This document shows, piece by piece, positions 24,837 to 34,394 of a stretch of DNA of 64,000 nucleotides. The DNA is from Pseudorhodobacter sp. MZDSW-24AT. Lineage in GTDB: Bacteria; Pseudomonadota; Alphaproteobacteria; Rhodobacterales; Rhodobacteraceae. Under the pieces are notes generated by a model. It was not told the origin of the DNA. It saw only the letters and a program-made list of their open reading frames with translations, and did not search any database. Within the stretch, counting starts at the first letter, position 1. Each line of letters begins with the position of its first letter. Made by a program: the position numbers and the translations under genes. The stretch is from NCBI RefSeq assembly GCF_002794355.1, contig NZ_PGOI01000007.1, positions 496,001 to 560,000 of the forward strand. The letters are read 5' to 3'.

Positions 24837-25579
24837 TCCACAACTCCAATCGCGCGCCGAATGCCTTGGTCGCGCAGTGATACCTCTTCGCCCAGCCATG
24901 CATCGCCACCCGGCCCGCACATCCACAAAAGGCACTTGGCCGGCCAATCTGCCGGAATGTGAACAGCAGGGTCCAAGGCAGAGACGGGATTGATCCCGCT
25001 GGCCTTGATCCTGACCTGCATGTCGGTCGCGACGGTTCCCGGCGACATGCCCATGATGCGCAATCCGTTGCCCCCTTCTTCCAGATGAGCCGCGCGGGTC
25101 AGCATGGCGGCCCCGGCTTTGGCAGAACAATAGGCGCTCCACCCTTCCAACGGGTTACGGGCGGCGCCGGAACTGACGGTGATAATGGTTCCACCGCCCG
25201 CCGCCTTCATCACCGGAATCGCTGCGCGCATTCCGTTGAAAACACCTGTGAGGTTAACAGTGATCGCTTCCGCCCAGCGGCCCGCATCGGCATCCTCAAT
25301 CCTTGCAATCGGGTCAATCACGCCTGCGTTGTTGATCAGGGCGTCTATGCGGCCCCATTTGGAAAGCACCGTCTGGAGCGCGGCTTGCATCGACTCATAA
25401 TGGGCGACATCACAGGTCAGCGCGATGGCGTTCGCCCCGATTTCATCCGCGAGCGCGCAAATCTCAGAGGTGGAGCGCGCCAGAAGGGCAACGCGCCACC
25501 CTGCCTTGGCAAATTCGCGCGCGCTGGCCGCCCCGATTCCGCGGCTGGCCCCTGTGATGACGACGGTTTTCGCATGCAT
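24833..25579 (-). CDS. Short-chain dehydrogenase/reductase
   Basis: The 248-residue product is a classical SDR, using NAD(P) to oxidise or reduce an alcohol/ketone. It has the cofactor motif TGASRGIG at residues 9-16, the NNAG motif near 83, the catalytic Ser in TVSSGAA, and YCSAK with the active Tyr/Lys around 150. The C-terminus is unusual: GPGGDAWLGEEVSLRDQGIRR replaces the common GG-xxxxG ending. ATG 25579 is preferred over a start eight residues upstream. It is the first gene of a two-gene unit with the crotonase-fold protein. Substrate unknown. Confidence 0.88.
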   Translation of the reverse strand: MHAKTVVITGASRGIGAASAREFAKAGWRVALLARSTSEICALADEIGANAIALTCDVAHYESMQAALQTVLSKWGRIDALINNAGVIDPIARIEDADAGRWAEAITVNLTGVFNGMRAAIPVMKAAGGGTIITVSSGAARNPLEGWSAYCSAKAGAAMLTRAAHLEEGGNGLRIMGMSPGTVATDMQVRIKASGINPVSALDPAVHIPADWPAKCLLWMCGPGGDAWLGEEVSLRDQGIRRAIGVVE

Positions 25580-25704
25580 GATCTGCTTCCTTTTCCCTGA
25601 CAAAACCAGTTAGCAGACGGGCACCGCCTGCGGAAAGCCTTGACCGACCCCGGCAGCAGACAGAGGATAGGCGTCAACCCGTGAATTTTTCGGAAAGGTG
25701 CATC

Positions 25705-27201
25705 ATGCAAAGCGCGTTCGGCACAGTGGCCGTGGCTGGTTTGATAGGGCTGCTGGCAGCACCCGTCTTTGCGCAGGTCACGCCAGAAGACGTTTGGCAA
25801 GGCTGGCAACAGTTGGGGACCAGTTATGGTCAGACCGTTACCGCCGAAGAGGTGGCGCGCGACGGCGATACGCTTGTCGTCAAAGGCATGACAACGCAGA
25901 TGGCCCGCGAGGACCTTCAGTTCGACGGAAAGATTGATGAGCTGCGCTTTCGGGATCTGAAGGATGGCACGGTCGAAGTCACAATGACCGATACCCACAA
26001 GATCACCATGGTTCTGCCCACGGAAGAAGGCGAAGCCCAAGAGGTCAGCATCACGCTGACCCACCCGCAAGCCTCTCTGATTGCGGGCGGCGACAGCAGC
26101 CAAACCTCATACACCTACGACGCGCCAAGCATGGTGGTCGATATGGTGGTGACCGAAGCTGCGCTTACGCTTGCCAACCTGCAGGCCACGCTGACCAATG
26201 TTTCAGGAACCTATCTTCTGAACCTGCAAGACAATGCGATGGCGCTGGACAGTGCCTTGGAGATGGACAGTCTTACGTTTTCAATCGAGGCGGGTGATGC
26301 CGAGACCAGCGCCAGCGTGACCGGCACGATGGCCGCCCTCAAGGTGGCGTCAGAGGGCAATTTTCTGGGCGTTGCGGCGATGGAGGATATGGCCCAAGCC
26401 CTGCGCGACGGATTTGTTGCCAATACAGAACTTACTTATGGGCAAGGCGACTACACCCTCGACGTGATGGATAAGGGCAAGCCGAGCAAGTTCGTCGCCT
26501 CGAACGAGACAGGGCATCTGCGTTTCAAGATGGGGGATGATGCCCTGCAATATGCCGCGGGCGCCACAGGGGTTTCGATGGCGGTCTCAGGCGCCGACAT
26601 CCCCTTCCCCGAGATCAGGGTGGCGTATGGCGAGGCCTCTTTTGACTTCCTGATCCCGCTTCTGGCCAGCGACACTCCGACCGATTTCAGCCTGCTCACC
26701 CGAATTGTCGATCTGACAGTTTCGGACGAAATCTGGGCCATGTTCGACCCGACAGTCGCGCTTCCCCGCAGCCCCGCGACGCTCGTTCTGGATGCCAAAG
26801 GCAAAGTCAAACTGACGGCGGATCTGCTTGACGAAGCGGCTGTCAATGCTCTGGGCGGTGCATCTCCGGCAGAGATGCATGCGCTCGACATGACGGATCT
26901 GACGGTGAAATTTGCCGGGGCAGAGCTGACCGGCACCGGCGCCATGACATTTGACAACACGGACATGACCAGCTTCGATGGCATTCCGGCACCGACCGGC
27001 ACGATTGACCTTCGGCTCAAGGGCGGCAACGGCTTGCTCGACAAGTTGGTTACCATGGGTGTGATCCCGCAGGATCAGGCCATGGGGGCCCGGATGATGA
27101 TCGCGATGTTCGCAAAACCGGGCGAAGGCGATGACGTTCTGAACGCCTCGCTGGAATTCCGCGACAAGGGCTTCTTTGCGAACGGGCAGCGGCTGAAGTA
27201 G
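25705..27201 (+). CDS. DUF2125 domain exported protein
   Basis: The product is an exported protein of 498 residues with a Sec signal peptide (about residues 1-24, cleaved after VFAQ or FA). The mature part begins VTPEDVWQGWQQLGTSYGQ and is rich in beta-strand-like segments, matching DUF2125 proteins of alphaproteobacteria. It has no catalytic motif that I recognise and no membrane anchor after the signal, so it is probably periplasmic. ATG 25705, preceded by GGAAAGG, gives a clean signal peptide; GTG 25681 is the alternative. Function is unknown. Confidence 0.8.
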   Translation: MQSAFGTVAVAGLIGLLAAPVFAQVTPEDVWQGWQQLGTSYGQTVTAEEVARDGDTLVVKGMTTQMAREDLQFDGKIDELRFRDLKDGTVEVTMTDTHKITMVLPTEEGEAQEVSITLTHPQASLIAGGDSSQTSYTYDAPSMVVDMVVTEAALTLANLQATLTNVSGTYLLNLQDNAMALDSALEMDSLTFSIEAGDAETSASVTGTMAALKVASEGNFLGVAAMEDMAQALRDGFVANTELTYGQGDYTLDVMDKGKPSKFVASNETGHLRFKMGDDALQYAAGATGVSMAVSGADIPFPEIRVAYGEASFDFLIPLLASDTPTDFSLLTRIVDLTVSDEIWAMFDPTVALPRSPATLVLDAKGKVKLTADLLDEAAVNALGGASPAEMHALDMTDLTVKFAGAELTGTGAMTFDNTDMTSFDGIPAPTGTIDLRLKGGNGLLDKLVTMGVIPQDQAMGARMMIAMFAKPGEGDDVLNASLEFRDKGFFANGQRLK

Positions 27202-27321
27202 CGGCGGCCCGATACGGCAGGGCGCAAAGGTCTTCAAGGCTCACAGTCGGGCGCAGGTCGTGACTTGCGCCAACAGGCCCGACGGACTACCTCGACCATG
27301 ATGCAGTGCAAGGAGCCCGCC

Positions 27322-28662
27322 ATGACCGATCTTTCGCGCCTGACCGACGCCCTTTTGTCGGCCGCCAAACGTGCCGGAGCGGATCAAGCCGATGCCTTGG
27401 CGATGGAGGGCACCGCGCTGTCGATCGACATCCGGGGTGGCAAGCTTGAGCAGGCAGAGCGGTCGGAAGGCACAGAAATTGGCCTTCGCGTCCTGATCGG
27501 CGGGCGGCAGGCGTGCGTGTCGGCATCCGACACTTCGGATGCCACCATCGCCGCGCTGGCCGAGCGCGCGGTGGCCATGGCGCGCGAGGCACCGGCTGAC
27601 CCGCACGCCGGACTTGCAGAGGCTGACCAGATCGCGCGGGCCTGGGATCTTGCCGCCTTGGAGCTTGCCGATCCCACAGCGGAGCCCTTGGCCTCAGATC
27701 TGGAGCTCTCCGCCCGCCGGGTTGAGGCTGCCGCACTGGAGCGGGCCGCGATCAGCCAAGTGGAGGCTTCGGCCAGCTATTCCAAGCGCGCGATGCATCT
27801 TGCCGCATCGAACGGGTTTTCGGGCGGCTATGGGCGCACATCCCATTCTCTTTCGGCAGTGGCCTTCACGGGAAGCGGCACCGCCATGGAACGCGATTGG
27901 GCGGCCGAGGGGCGCATTTTTGCAAGTGACATGCCAGATGCCGAGGCCATTGGCGCGCTCGCCAGCGCGCGGGCCTTGGAGCGGGCCGGAGCCGTCCGGC
28001 CCAAGACCGGAACTTACCCCGTGCTGTTCGACGAGCGTGTGGCTTCCAGCTTGATCGGGCATCTGCTGTCGGCGACCAATGGGGCCGCGATTGCACGGGG
28101 CGCCTCTTGGCTGCGCGATGCCTTGGGGCAACAGGTCTTGCCCGCGCATCTGTCGGTCATCGAAGATCCCCATCGCGTGCGGATCAGCGCCAGCCGTCCG
28201 TTCGATGGCGAAGGCTTGCCAACCCGGCGCCGCATGATCGTGGAAAACGGCATCCTGATGGGCTGGACACTGGACCTTGCCACCGGGCGCAAGTTGGGCA
28301 TGCCCTCAACAGCCAATGCCGCACGCGGCCCTTCTTCACCGCCCTCCCCGTCGACCAGCAACATCGATCTTACCCCGGGGACAGCAAGCCGCGATGATCT
28401 GATTGCGCAGATGGGCACCGGGCTTTTGGTGACCTCGATGATCGGGTCGACAATCAGCGCGACCACCGGCGACTATTCGCGGGGGGCATCCGGCTTTTGG
28501 GTCGAGAACGGAGAGATCCGCTACCCGGTGAATGAGTGCACGATTGCGGGCAACCTGCGCGACATGCTTTTGCGGATCATTCCGGCCAATGATGCGCGCG
28601 CCCATCTGTCAACGCGCGTGCCCTCTTTGCTGATCGACGGGATGACCCTTGCCGGGGCTTGA
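27322..28662 (+). CDS. pmbA: TldE/PmbA-family metallopeptidase subunit
   Basis: PmbA (TldE) is the non-catalytic partner that works with TldD in a cytosolic peptidase complex, known for processing microcin B17 and CcdA. The 446-residue product has the PmbA/TldE domain layout. The N-terminal ALSIDIRGGKLEQAERSE region and the C-terminal YSRGASGFWVENGEIRYPVNECTIAGNL region (read in parts) are the family signatures. AAGGAG lies 6 bases before ATG 27322. The 3' end overlaps the next gene by 14 bases. TldD is not in the window. Confidence 0.92.
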   Translation: MTDLSRLTDALLSAAKRAGADQADALAMEGTALSIDIRGGKLEQAERSEGTEIGLRVLIGGRQACVSASDTSDATIAALAERAVAMAREAPADPHAGLAEADQIARAWDLAALELADPTAEPLASDLELSARRVEAAALERAAISQVEASASYSKRAMHLAASNGFSGGYGRTSHSLSAVAFTGSGTAMERDWAAEGRIFASDMPDAEAIGALASARALERAGAVRPKTGTYPVLFDERVASSLIGHLLSATNGAAIARGASWLRDALGQQVLPAHLSVIEDPHRVRISASRPFDGEGLPTRRRMIVENGILMGWTLDLATGRKLGMPSTANAARGPSSPPSPSTSNIDLTPGTASRDDLIAQMGTGLLVTSMIGSTISATTGDYSRGASGFWVENGEIRYPVNECTIAGNLRDMLLRIIPANDARAHLSTRVPSLLIDGMTLAGA

Positions 28663-29419
28663 TCTTCCGCTCTTGGCCGAAGCTGCCCGTCTTGCGGGCG
28701 AAATCACTCTGCGTTTCTGGCGCGCAAGCCCTCAGGTCTGGGACAAGGGGGGCGACCATGGCCCGGTGACAGAGGCGGATCTTGCGGTCAACGATGCGCT
28801 CAAGACCATGCTGCTTGCCGCCCGCCCCGACTATGGCTGGCTGTCGGAAGAAACACCCGATTCACCGGAACGGCTGTCGGCCAAGCGTGTGTTCGTTCTT
28901 GATCCGATTGATGGAACGCGCGCCTTTGTGGCAGGGGAAGACAACTTTGCCGTCTCGCTGGCCGTGGTCGAAGCCGGGCGGGTGCTCGCGGGGGCTGTGA
29001 TGCTGCCTGCCAAAAACAGGCTCTATACCGGCGAAATCGGCGGGCCCGCCTTGTGTAACGGGGTTGCGATCAAAGTTTCGGCGCGGCAGGATCTGGGTGG
29101 CTCAAGCCTCTTGGCCACCAAAGCCAATATGGAGCCCGCGCATTGGCCCGGCGGTGTGCCCGATCTGCGGCGCAGCTTCCGCACATCGCTTGCCTACCGG
29201 CTGTGCCTCGCCGCCGAGGGACGTTACGACGGCATGATCACCTTTCGCGACACTTGGGAATGGGACATTGCCGCTGGCAGCCTGATTTGTGAATGCGCTG
29301 GCGCGCGGGTCACCGACAGAACCGGTGCCGCGCTCCGCTTCAACGCGCCGAAAGCGATGACCGCTGGGGTCATCGCGACCAATCCGGCCTTGCACCAAGC
29401 CATCATGGCGCGGCTGTAA
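28649..29419 (+). CDS. Inositol-monophosphatase family phosphatase (CysQ/HisN-like)
   Basis: The 256-residue product belongs to the lithium-sensitive Mg-dependent phosphomonoesterase family. Its metal-binding residues are visible: Glu67-Glu68 in LSEETP, the DPIDGT motif at 85-90, and the second motif WDIAAG near residue 204. Substrates in this family include 3'-phosphoadenosine 5'-phosphate, inositol phosphates and histidinol phosphate; I cannot choose. The start is a TTG at 28649 overlapping the pmbA end; it is the first possible codon after an in-frame stop. It converges on the helicase gene. Confidence 0.86.
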   Translation: MPGLDLPLLAEAARLAGEITLRFWRASPQVWDKGGDHGPVTEADLAVNDALKTMLLAARPDYGWLSEETPDSPERLSAKRVFVLDPIDGTRAFVAGEDNFAVSLAVVEAGRVLAGAVMLPAKNRLYTGEIGGPALCNGVAIKVSARQDLGGSSLLATKANMEPAHWPGGVPDLRRSFRTSLAYRLCLAAEGRYDGMITFRDTWEWDIAAGSLICECAGARVTDRTGAALRFNAPKAMTAGVIATNPALHQAIMARL

Positions 29420-29452
29420 AGAAAAAGGGGAAAAGCCACCGCTTTCCCCCTT
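29420..29452 (-). terminator. Intrinsic terminator of the DEAD-box helicase gene
   Basis: On the minus strand, AAGGGGGAAAGC pairs with GCTTTTCCCCTT (one mismatch, four-base loop) and is followed by TTTTTC. It starts 22 bases after the helicase stop. The opposite strand lacks a T-run, so it mainly serves the helicase gene. Confidence 0.75.
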
Positions 29453-29474
29453 ATGTCCTACTTACCGGACTGGC

Positions 29475-31745
29475 TTAGCGTTTCGCGCCTTTTGGCGGAA
29501 CGAAGCGTTTTGAGGTGTCTTTTGCATCCGCCCGAGGACGGGCAGGCGCATCCGACTTCCGCGCAAAGGGCTTTTTGCCATCGGCGCCGACCGATTTGAA
29601 ACCAGCTGACTTGCCAGCGGGCTTGCCTTCACGTTTTGCAAATGGACGCGATTCATCGCCTTTGGGCGCATAGGTGCGCTTCTCTGCCCGGTCGCCATCC
29701 GACTTGGGCTTGTAACCGGTGCCTTCCGCCGCATGGCTCTTGAAGCCCGCCGCGCGCGCGGGCTTGCCAGCGCCACCGCCAAAAGACTTATAGCCCGCGG
29801 ATTTGAACTTGGCACCACCAGCCGGTGCCTCTTCGCGCTTTGCATAGGGCTTGCGGTCGCCACCTTCACGCGGGGTGTAGGGTTTGCGGTCTGCGTCGTC
29901 GCGCTTGGCATAGGGCTTGCGCTCGCTCGCTCCTTCGCGCGGGGCATAAGGCTTGCGCTCTGCCACGGCACGCGGAGCGTAAGGTTTCTCCTCGCGCGCC
30001 GCATAGGGCTTGCGCTCGCCGTCCTCGCGTTTGGCATAAGGTTTACGCGCCGGTGCGGCCTCGGCAATGATGGCGTCATCTTCCACCACGCGCGAAGGCT
30101 TTGGCTTATAGGCCGGGCGATCATCGCGCGCGGGGCGGGGCGCCCGTTCGGGCCGATCCAGGCTTGGCTCACCTTCCATCCGGGCCATCGTCAGGCCAGG
30201 TTCCAGCTCCAGCTGCGGCCCAAAGCGTCCGGCCAAAGGCGCAGCAATCTGAACAAAGGTCACATCTTCCTTCACACGGATCGCACCGATGCCATCCTTG
30301 GAGATGCCCGCACCGTCACAGATTTTCGGCAGAATCCAACGCGCTTCTGCGCGTCCCGAATGCCCGACCGACAACGAGAACCAGACGGAAGGCCCGAACT
30401 CGCCCCGTTCGCGCGGCGCGGAAGCTGGCGGCGGCGGCAAGCTGTCAGACAACACTTCCGGCGCCGAACGGCCTTCGCGCCACAAGCGGATGAATGCCGC
30501 AGCTGTCTGTTCGGCTCCAAAGCGCTCGATCAGGGTCGCCACCATCGCGGATTCTTCGCCAATGGCCTCGGCCAGTGCCGGATGTTCGAGAATGCGCTGG
30601 TCATCCTTGGCCTGCACCTCTTCCGCACTCGGGGCCTTTACCCAATCGGCCACCACCTTGGCGCCCGCCAGCAGGCGCTGTGCTTTCTTGGCCTCGGCCG
30701 GGACAACGATCAGCGCAGACACGCCCTTGTTGCCCGCGCGCCCGGTCCGACCCGAGCGGTGCAGCAGGGTTTCCGAATTGGAGGGCAGATCGGCATGGAT
30801 CACAAGCTCCAACCCCGGAAGGTCGATGCCGCGCGCGGCGACATCCGTCGCGATGCAAACCCGGGCACGACCATCACGCAGCGATTGCAGCGCATGGGTC
30901 CGCTCTTGCTGCGACAGTTCGCCGGACAGCGCCACCACCTGAAAACCGCGGTTGGTCATGCGCGCCATCAAATGGTTCACGTTCATCCGGGTTTTGCAGA
31001 ACACGATCGCCGTCGGCGCATCGTAAAAGCGCAAGACGTTGAAGATCGCATGCTCGCGGTCGCGGGCCGCCACCGACATTGCGCGATACTGGATATCCGC
31101 ATGTTGCTTGGTTTCGCCCTTGGCAATGATCCGCATCGCATCGCGCTGGAACGTGCGCGCGAGAGATTCGATTTCCTTGGGCACGGTCGCCGAAAACATC
31201 AAGGTGCGGCGGTCTTCAGGGGCCGCGGCAAGGATGAATTCCAGATCTTCGGCAAAGCCGAGATCCAGCATTTCATCCGCTTCGTCCAGAACGACGGCCC
31301 GGCAGAACGAAAGGTCCAAAGAGCCCCGTTCAATGTGGTCCCGCAGACGGCCGGGCGTGCCGACCACGATATGGGCGCCACGATCCAACGCGCGCTTTTC
31401 CGTGCGATAATCCATGCCACCCACGCAAGAGGCGATCTGGGCGCCAGCGACACCGTAAAGCCATTCCAGTTCGCGCTTTACCTGCAAGGCCAATTCACGC
31501 GTCGGCGCCACGATCAGTGCGATCGGCTTGTCTGCGTAGAGCAGACGATCCGAACCCGCGAGGATTTCCGGCGCAATCGCCAGACCAAAGGCAACCGTCT
31601 TGCCCGACCCGGTTTGTGCAGACACCAGAAGGTCACGTCCTTCAACGCCTTCTGCAATCACAGACTGCTGCACGGCCGTAAGGGTTTCATAGCCCTTGGC
31701 TTCCAAAGCCTGCGCAAGCGGCGCGGCCACGTTCATATCGATCAT
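29475..31745 (-). CDS. DEAD-box RNA helicase with DbpA-type RNA-binding domain and repeat tail
   Basis: The 756-residue product is an ATP-dependent RNA helicase. The N-terminal core has the Q-motif region, Walker A AQTGSGKT at 43-50, and DEAD in VLDEADEML near 145; the second RecA domain has the HRSGRTGRAG motif near 330. A DbpA-like RNA-binding domain (VWFSLSVGHSGRAEARWILPK) follows near residues 455-520. The last 220 residues are a basic, low-complexity tail with many KPYAKRE/KPYAPRE repeats. That tail is longer than in DeaD or DbpA. ATG 31745 is chosen over a TTG 15 bases upstream. DbpA-class helicases act on ribosomal RNA during 50S assembly or cold shock. Confidence 0.9.
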   Translation of the reverse strand: MIDMNVAAPLAQALEAKGYETLTAVQQSVIAEGVEGRDLLVSAQTGSGKTVAFGLAIAPEILAGSDRLLYADKPIALIVAPTRELALQVKRELEWLYGVAGAQIASCVGGMDYRTEKRALDRGAHIVVGTPGRLRDHIERGSLDLSFCRAVVLDEADEMLDLGFAEDLEFILAAAPEDRRTLMFSATVPKEIESLARTFQRDAMRIIAKGETKQHADIQYRAMSVAARDREHAIFNVLRFYDAPTAIVFCKTRMNVNHLMARMTNRGFQVVALSGELSQQERTHALQSLRDGRARVCIATDVAARGIDLPGLELVIHADLPSNSETLLHRSGRTGRAGNKGVSALIVVPAEAKKAQRLLAGAKVVADWVKAPSAEEVQAKDDQRILEHPALAEAIGEESAMVATLIERFGAEQTAAAFIRLWREGRSAPEVLSDSLPPPPASAPRERGEFGPSVWFSLSVGHSGRAEARWILPKICDGAGISKDGIGAIRVKEDVTFVQIAAPLAGRFGPQLELEPGLTMARMEGEPSLDRPERAPRPARDDRPAYKPKPSRVVEDDAIIAEAAPARKPYAKREDGERKPYAAREEKPYAPRAVAERKPYAPREGASERKPYAKRDDADRKPYTPREGGDRKPYAKREEAPAGGAKFKSAGYKSFGGGAGKPARAAGFKSHAAEGTGYKPKSDGDRAEKRTYAPKGDESRPFAKREGKPAGKSAGFKSVGADGKKPFARKSDAPARPRADAKDTSKRFVPPKGAKR

Positions 31746-31765
31746 TCTTTTTATTTCCAAAAGGA

Positions 31766-31781
31766 GGATGCCTTTGCATCC
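31766..31781 (-). promoter_or_regulatory. Hairpin in the helicase 5' leader
   Basis: GGATGC-CTTT-GCATCC is a perfect 6-base stem 21 bases upstream of the helicase start codon, next to the ribosome-binding area. It could tune translation, for example with temperature. Only the stem is visible; the role is inferred. Confidence 0.35.
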
Positions 31782-32024
31782 GTGAAGCCCTGTGCGGCGC
31801 CTTCTTTCCCTTTTGGCCGCAGGCCTCCTCGCCCGGCGTGCCCCCGGAATCCTCGGGCCGACGGGGGATCCTTAACGGAAACAAGACAGATTGTATAGCC
31901 TGTCTCTCGATCAACCTTGTTTGGCCCCCCGGAACGACCGGCTCCAATTCCCTGAATTGCGGGTTTGGCGATTGCCTCGCCACGCGCTTGCCGCAAAACT
32001 CGTCGCATGAAGCGAGGGCTTTGA

Positions 32025-33314
32025 ATGACCAGCCTGCACGTCAAAACAAGCGAAAGCACCGAAGCCGGGTCCAGTGACATCTCTGCCGTGGTCGGCTCTC
32101 TGCTGACAGAGCTGGAAGCAGGCGGCGAAGATACGGCGCGCCGACTCTCACAAGAGCTGGACGGATTTGCGGGTGACATCGTGGTCTCTGAAGAAGCGAT
32201 CGCCCGCGCCTGCGCGCGTGTGCCGCAGTCCTTGAAGGATGACATCGCCTATGCACATGAAAACATCGCAAACTTTGCGCAGGCACAGCGCGACAGCGTC
32301 AGAGAGACAGAGGTAGAATTGCGGCCCGGCCTGACGGCGGGGCAAAAGCTGATCCCTGTGCAATCGGCTGGATGCTACGTTCCGGGGGGGCGCTACAGCC
32401 ATATCGCAAGCGCGATGATGACGGTAACAACCGCCCGGATCGCAGGGGTTTCGCACATTGCTGCCGTATCCCCACCACGCCGCGGCGTGGAAGCTGGGAT
32501 ACCCGATGCCATCCTCTACACGCTGCATCGCTGTGGCGCAGATCGCATTCTGGCCTTGGGCGGTGTTCAGGGAATCGCGGCCATGGCCTTTGGCCTGTTC
32601 GGCCTGCCTCGGGCGGATATTCTGGTTGGGCCGGGCAACCCTTATGTCGCCGAGGCAAAGCGCTTGCTGTTTGGCCGCGTGGGGATCGACATGGTCGCGG
32701 GACCGACCGATTCCCTGATCATCGCCGACGCCTCGGCCGACCCTTTGACTGTCGCTTGGGATTTGATCGGCCAAGCGGAACACGGTGGCAATTCACCCGT
32801 CTGGCTGATTACAGATTGCCCGAAGCTCGCGCAGGCTGTGGCGGGGCTGGCCCCCCGCTGCGCCGCCGAATTGCCACAACCCAACCGCGCGGCAGCGGAA
32901 ATGGCATGGGCCAATCTGGGACAGATCATCCTGTGCAAAAACAGGGAGGCGATGGCCGCCGAGGCCGACCGCCTTGCGCCAGAGCACCTTCACGTTCAGG
33001 CCGCAGAGTTGGGATGGTGGAAAACGCGCCTGACCGCCTACGGGTCGCTTTTTCTGGGCGCCGAAACCACGGTTGCCTTTGGCGACAAGGCGGCTGGCAC
33101 CAACCATGTTTTGCCGACGTCGGGGGCCGCGCGCTATACAGGTGGCCTCTCGGTTCACAAATTCCTCAAGACCGTGACTTGGCAGCGGGTGACCGCCGAA
33201 GCCTTACCAAGGCTTGCGGCAGTCACCGCAAACATCAGCCGCTTTGAAGGCATGGAAGGACATGCCCGAACCGCCGATCTAAGGCTAAAAATGTCTGCGC
33301 CCCCCGCCCCATAA
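32025..33314 (+). CDS. hpsN: Histidinol dehydrogenase-family protein, probably sulfopropanediol dehydrogenase (HpsN-like)
   Basis: The 429-residue product has the HisD fold with zinc ligands and catalytic residues preserved: QAEHGGNSP, the Glu-His pair in LAPEHLHVQ, the aspartate in FGDKAAGTNHVLPT, and the late histidine in EGMEGHARTADL. It departs from biosynthetic HisD in the segment GAARYTGGLSVHKFLKT, which resembles HpsN, the enzyme that oxidises 2,3-dihydroxypropane-1-sulfonate (DHPS) to sulfolactate. The next gene is a likely cysteate sulfo-lyase, 78 bases away, which supports organosulfonate breakdown. hpsO and hpsP are not visible. True hisD function is the alternative. Confidence 0.72.
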   Translation: MTSLHVKTSESTEAGSSDISAVVGSLLTELEAGGEDTARRLSQELDGFAGDIVVSEEAIARACARVPQSLKDDIAYAHENIANFAQAQRDSVRETEVELRPGLTAGQKLIPVQSAGCYVPGGRYSHIASAMMTVTTARIAGVSHIAAVSPPRRGVEAGIPDAILYTLHRCGADRILALGGVQGIAAMAFGLFGLPRADILVGPGNPYVAEAKRLLFGRVGIDMVAGPTDSLIIADASADPLTVAWDLIGQAEHGGNSPVWLITDCPKLAQAVAGLAPRCAAELPQPNRAAAEMAWANLGQIILCKNREAMAAEADRLAPEHLHVQAAELGWWKTRLTAYGSLFLGAETTVAFGDKAAGTNHVLPTSGAARYTGGLSVHKFLKTVTWQRVTAEALPRLAAVTANISRFEGMEGHARTADLRLKMSAPPAP

Positions 33315-33392
33315 CCGCGCTTCGCCTTGGACAGGGTGGTTCAGCACTCATACTGTCCCTGCCTGAGGCGCCCATCAACAAAGGTTCACCCC

Positions 33393-34394
33393 ATGCATCT
33401 TTCCCGCTTTCCCCGCATCCGCTTGGGTCATCTGCCCACGCCCTTGGAACCGATGCCACGGCTGACCGCTCTGCTGGGCGGGCCAGAGCTTTGGATCAAG
33501 CGAGACGACTGCACCGGTTTGTCGACGGGGGGCAACAAGACGCGGAAGCTTGAATTTCTGATGGCCGAGGCGTTGGCACAAGGCGCAGATATGGTGCTGA
33601 CCCAAGGTGCAACCCAATCGAACCATGCCCGGCAAACGGCAGCGGCGGCGGCCAAGCTTGGGCTGGATTGCCATATCTTGCTGGAAGACCGGACCGGCTA
33701 CAACGAACCCAACTATCGTTTGAACGGCAACGTGCTTCTGGACGTGCTGCATGGTGCAACGCTGGAACATCGCGGGCCGGGCTTGGACATGCAAGCCGAG
33801 CTGCTGGCCGCGGCCGAAACATTCCGCGCAAAAGGTCGTCGTCCTTATGCCATTCCGGGCGGGGGGTCTAACCCGACCGGGGCCTTGGGATATGTCAACT
33901 GTGCCCTCGAACTTTTGGGACAGATGGTCGAGCAAGGACTGGCCTTCGATCACATGGTCACGGCAACAGGCTCTGCCGGAACTCATGCCGGGCTGATTGT
34001 CGGACTGAAGGCTCTGAACGCGCAGTTGCCGCTGCTTGGCATTGGCGTGCGTGCGCCCAAGGACAAGCAGGAAGAGAACGTGTTCAAACTGGCGCAGGCC
34101 ACGGAAGAGAAGCTGGGCCTTCACTCTGTGGTCAAGCGCGACGATGTGGTCGCGAACTGTGACTACATCGGCCAAGGCTACGGCATTCCGGCAGACAGCA
34201 CTTTGGAGGCAATCGATCTGTTCGCCCGACAAGAGGCCATCCTGCTGGACCCGGTCTATTCGGGGAAAGGGGCGGCGGGACTGATCGACCTGATCCGCAA
34301 AGGGCATTTCAAAAAGGGGGAGCGCGTGGTCTTTCTTCACACCGGGGGGGCCATCGGCCTGACCGGATACACGCATGTCCTGCCCCACGCATGA
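33393..34394 (+). CDS. cuyA: PLP-dependent L-cysteate sulfo-lyase CuyA (D-cysteine desulfhydrase family)
   Basis: This enzyme would desulfonate L-cysteate to pyruvate, ammonium and sulfite. The 333-residue product is a type II PLP protein with the lysine in [12 protein letters not shown] (Lys49), the [10 protein letters not shown] segment near residues 73-82, and the PLP-phosphate loop in [11 protein letters not shown]. These match my memory of the roseobacter cysteate sulfo-lyase (Ruegeria pomeroyi) much more than D-cysteine desulfhydrase or ACC deaminase, for example [13 protein letters not shown] and [21 protein letters not shown] 33393 gives the typical start MHLSRFP. It overlaps the racemase gene (ATGA). 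Confidence 0.82.
   Translation: MHLSRFPRIRLGHLPTPLEPMPRLTALLGGPELWIKRDDCTGLSTGGNKTRKLEFLMAEALAQGADMVLTQGATQSNHARQTAAAAAKLGLDCHILLEDRTGYNEPNYRLNGNVLLDVLHGATLEHRGPGLDMQAELLAAAETFRAKGRRPYAIPGGGSNPTGALGYVNCALELLGQMVEQGLAFDHMVTATGSAGTHAGLIVGLKALNAQLPLLGIGVRAPKDKQEENVFKLAQATEEKLGLHSVVKRDDVVANCDYIGQGYGIPADSTLEAIDLFARQEAILLDPVYSGKGAAGLIDLIRKGHFKKGERVVFLHTGGAIGLTGYTHVLPHA

Noticed and set aside
29733-31898. A long plus-strand open frame antisense to the DEAD-box helicase
   Set aside because: It is arginine-rich without domain motifs, while the minus-strand helicase has all its motifs. It is a shadow of the helicase.
33393-34394. ACC deaminase or D-cysteine desulfhydrase as the main call
   Set aside because: The sequence pattern around the PLP lysine and the IPGGGSNP segment fits cysteate sulfo-lyase better, and the neighbours support sulfonate use. 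The alternatives remain possible.
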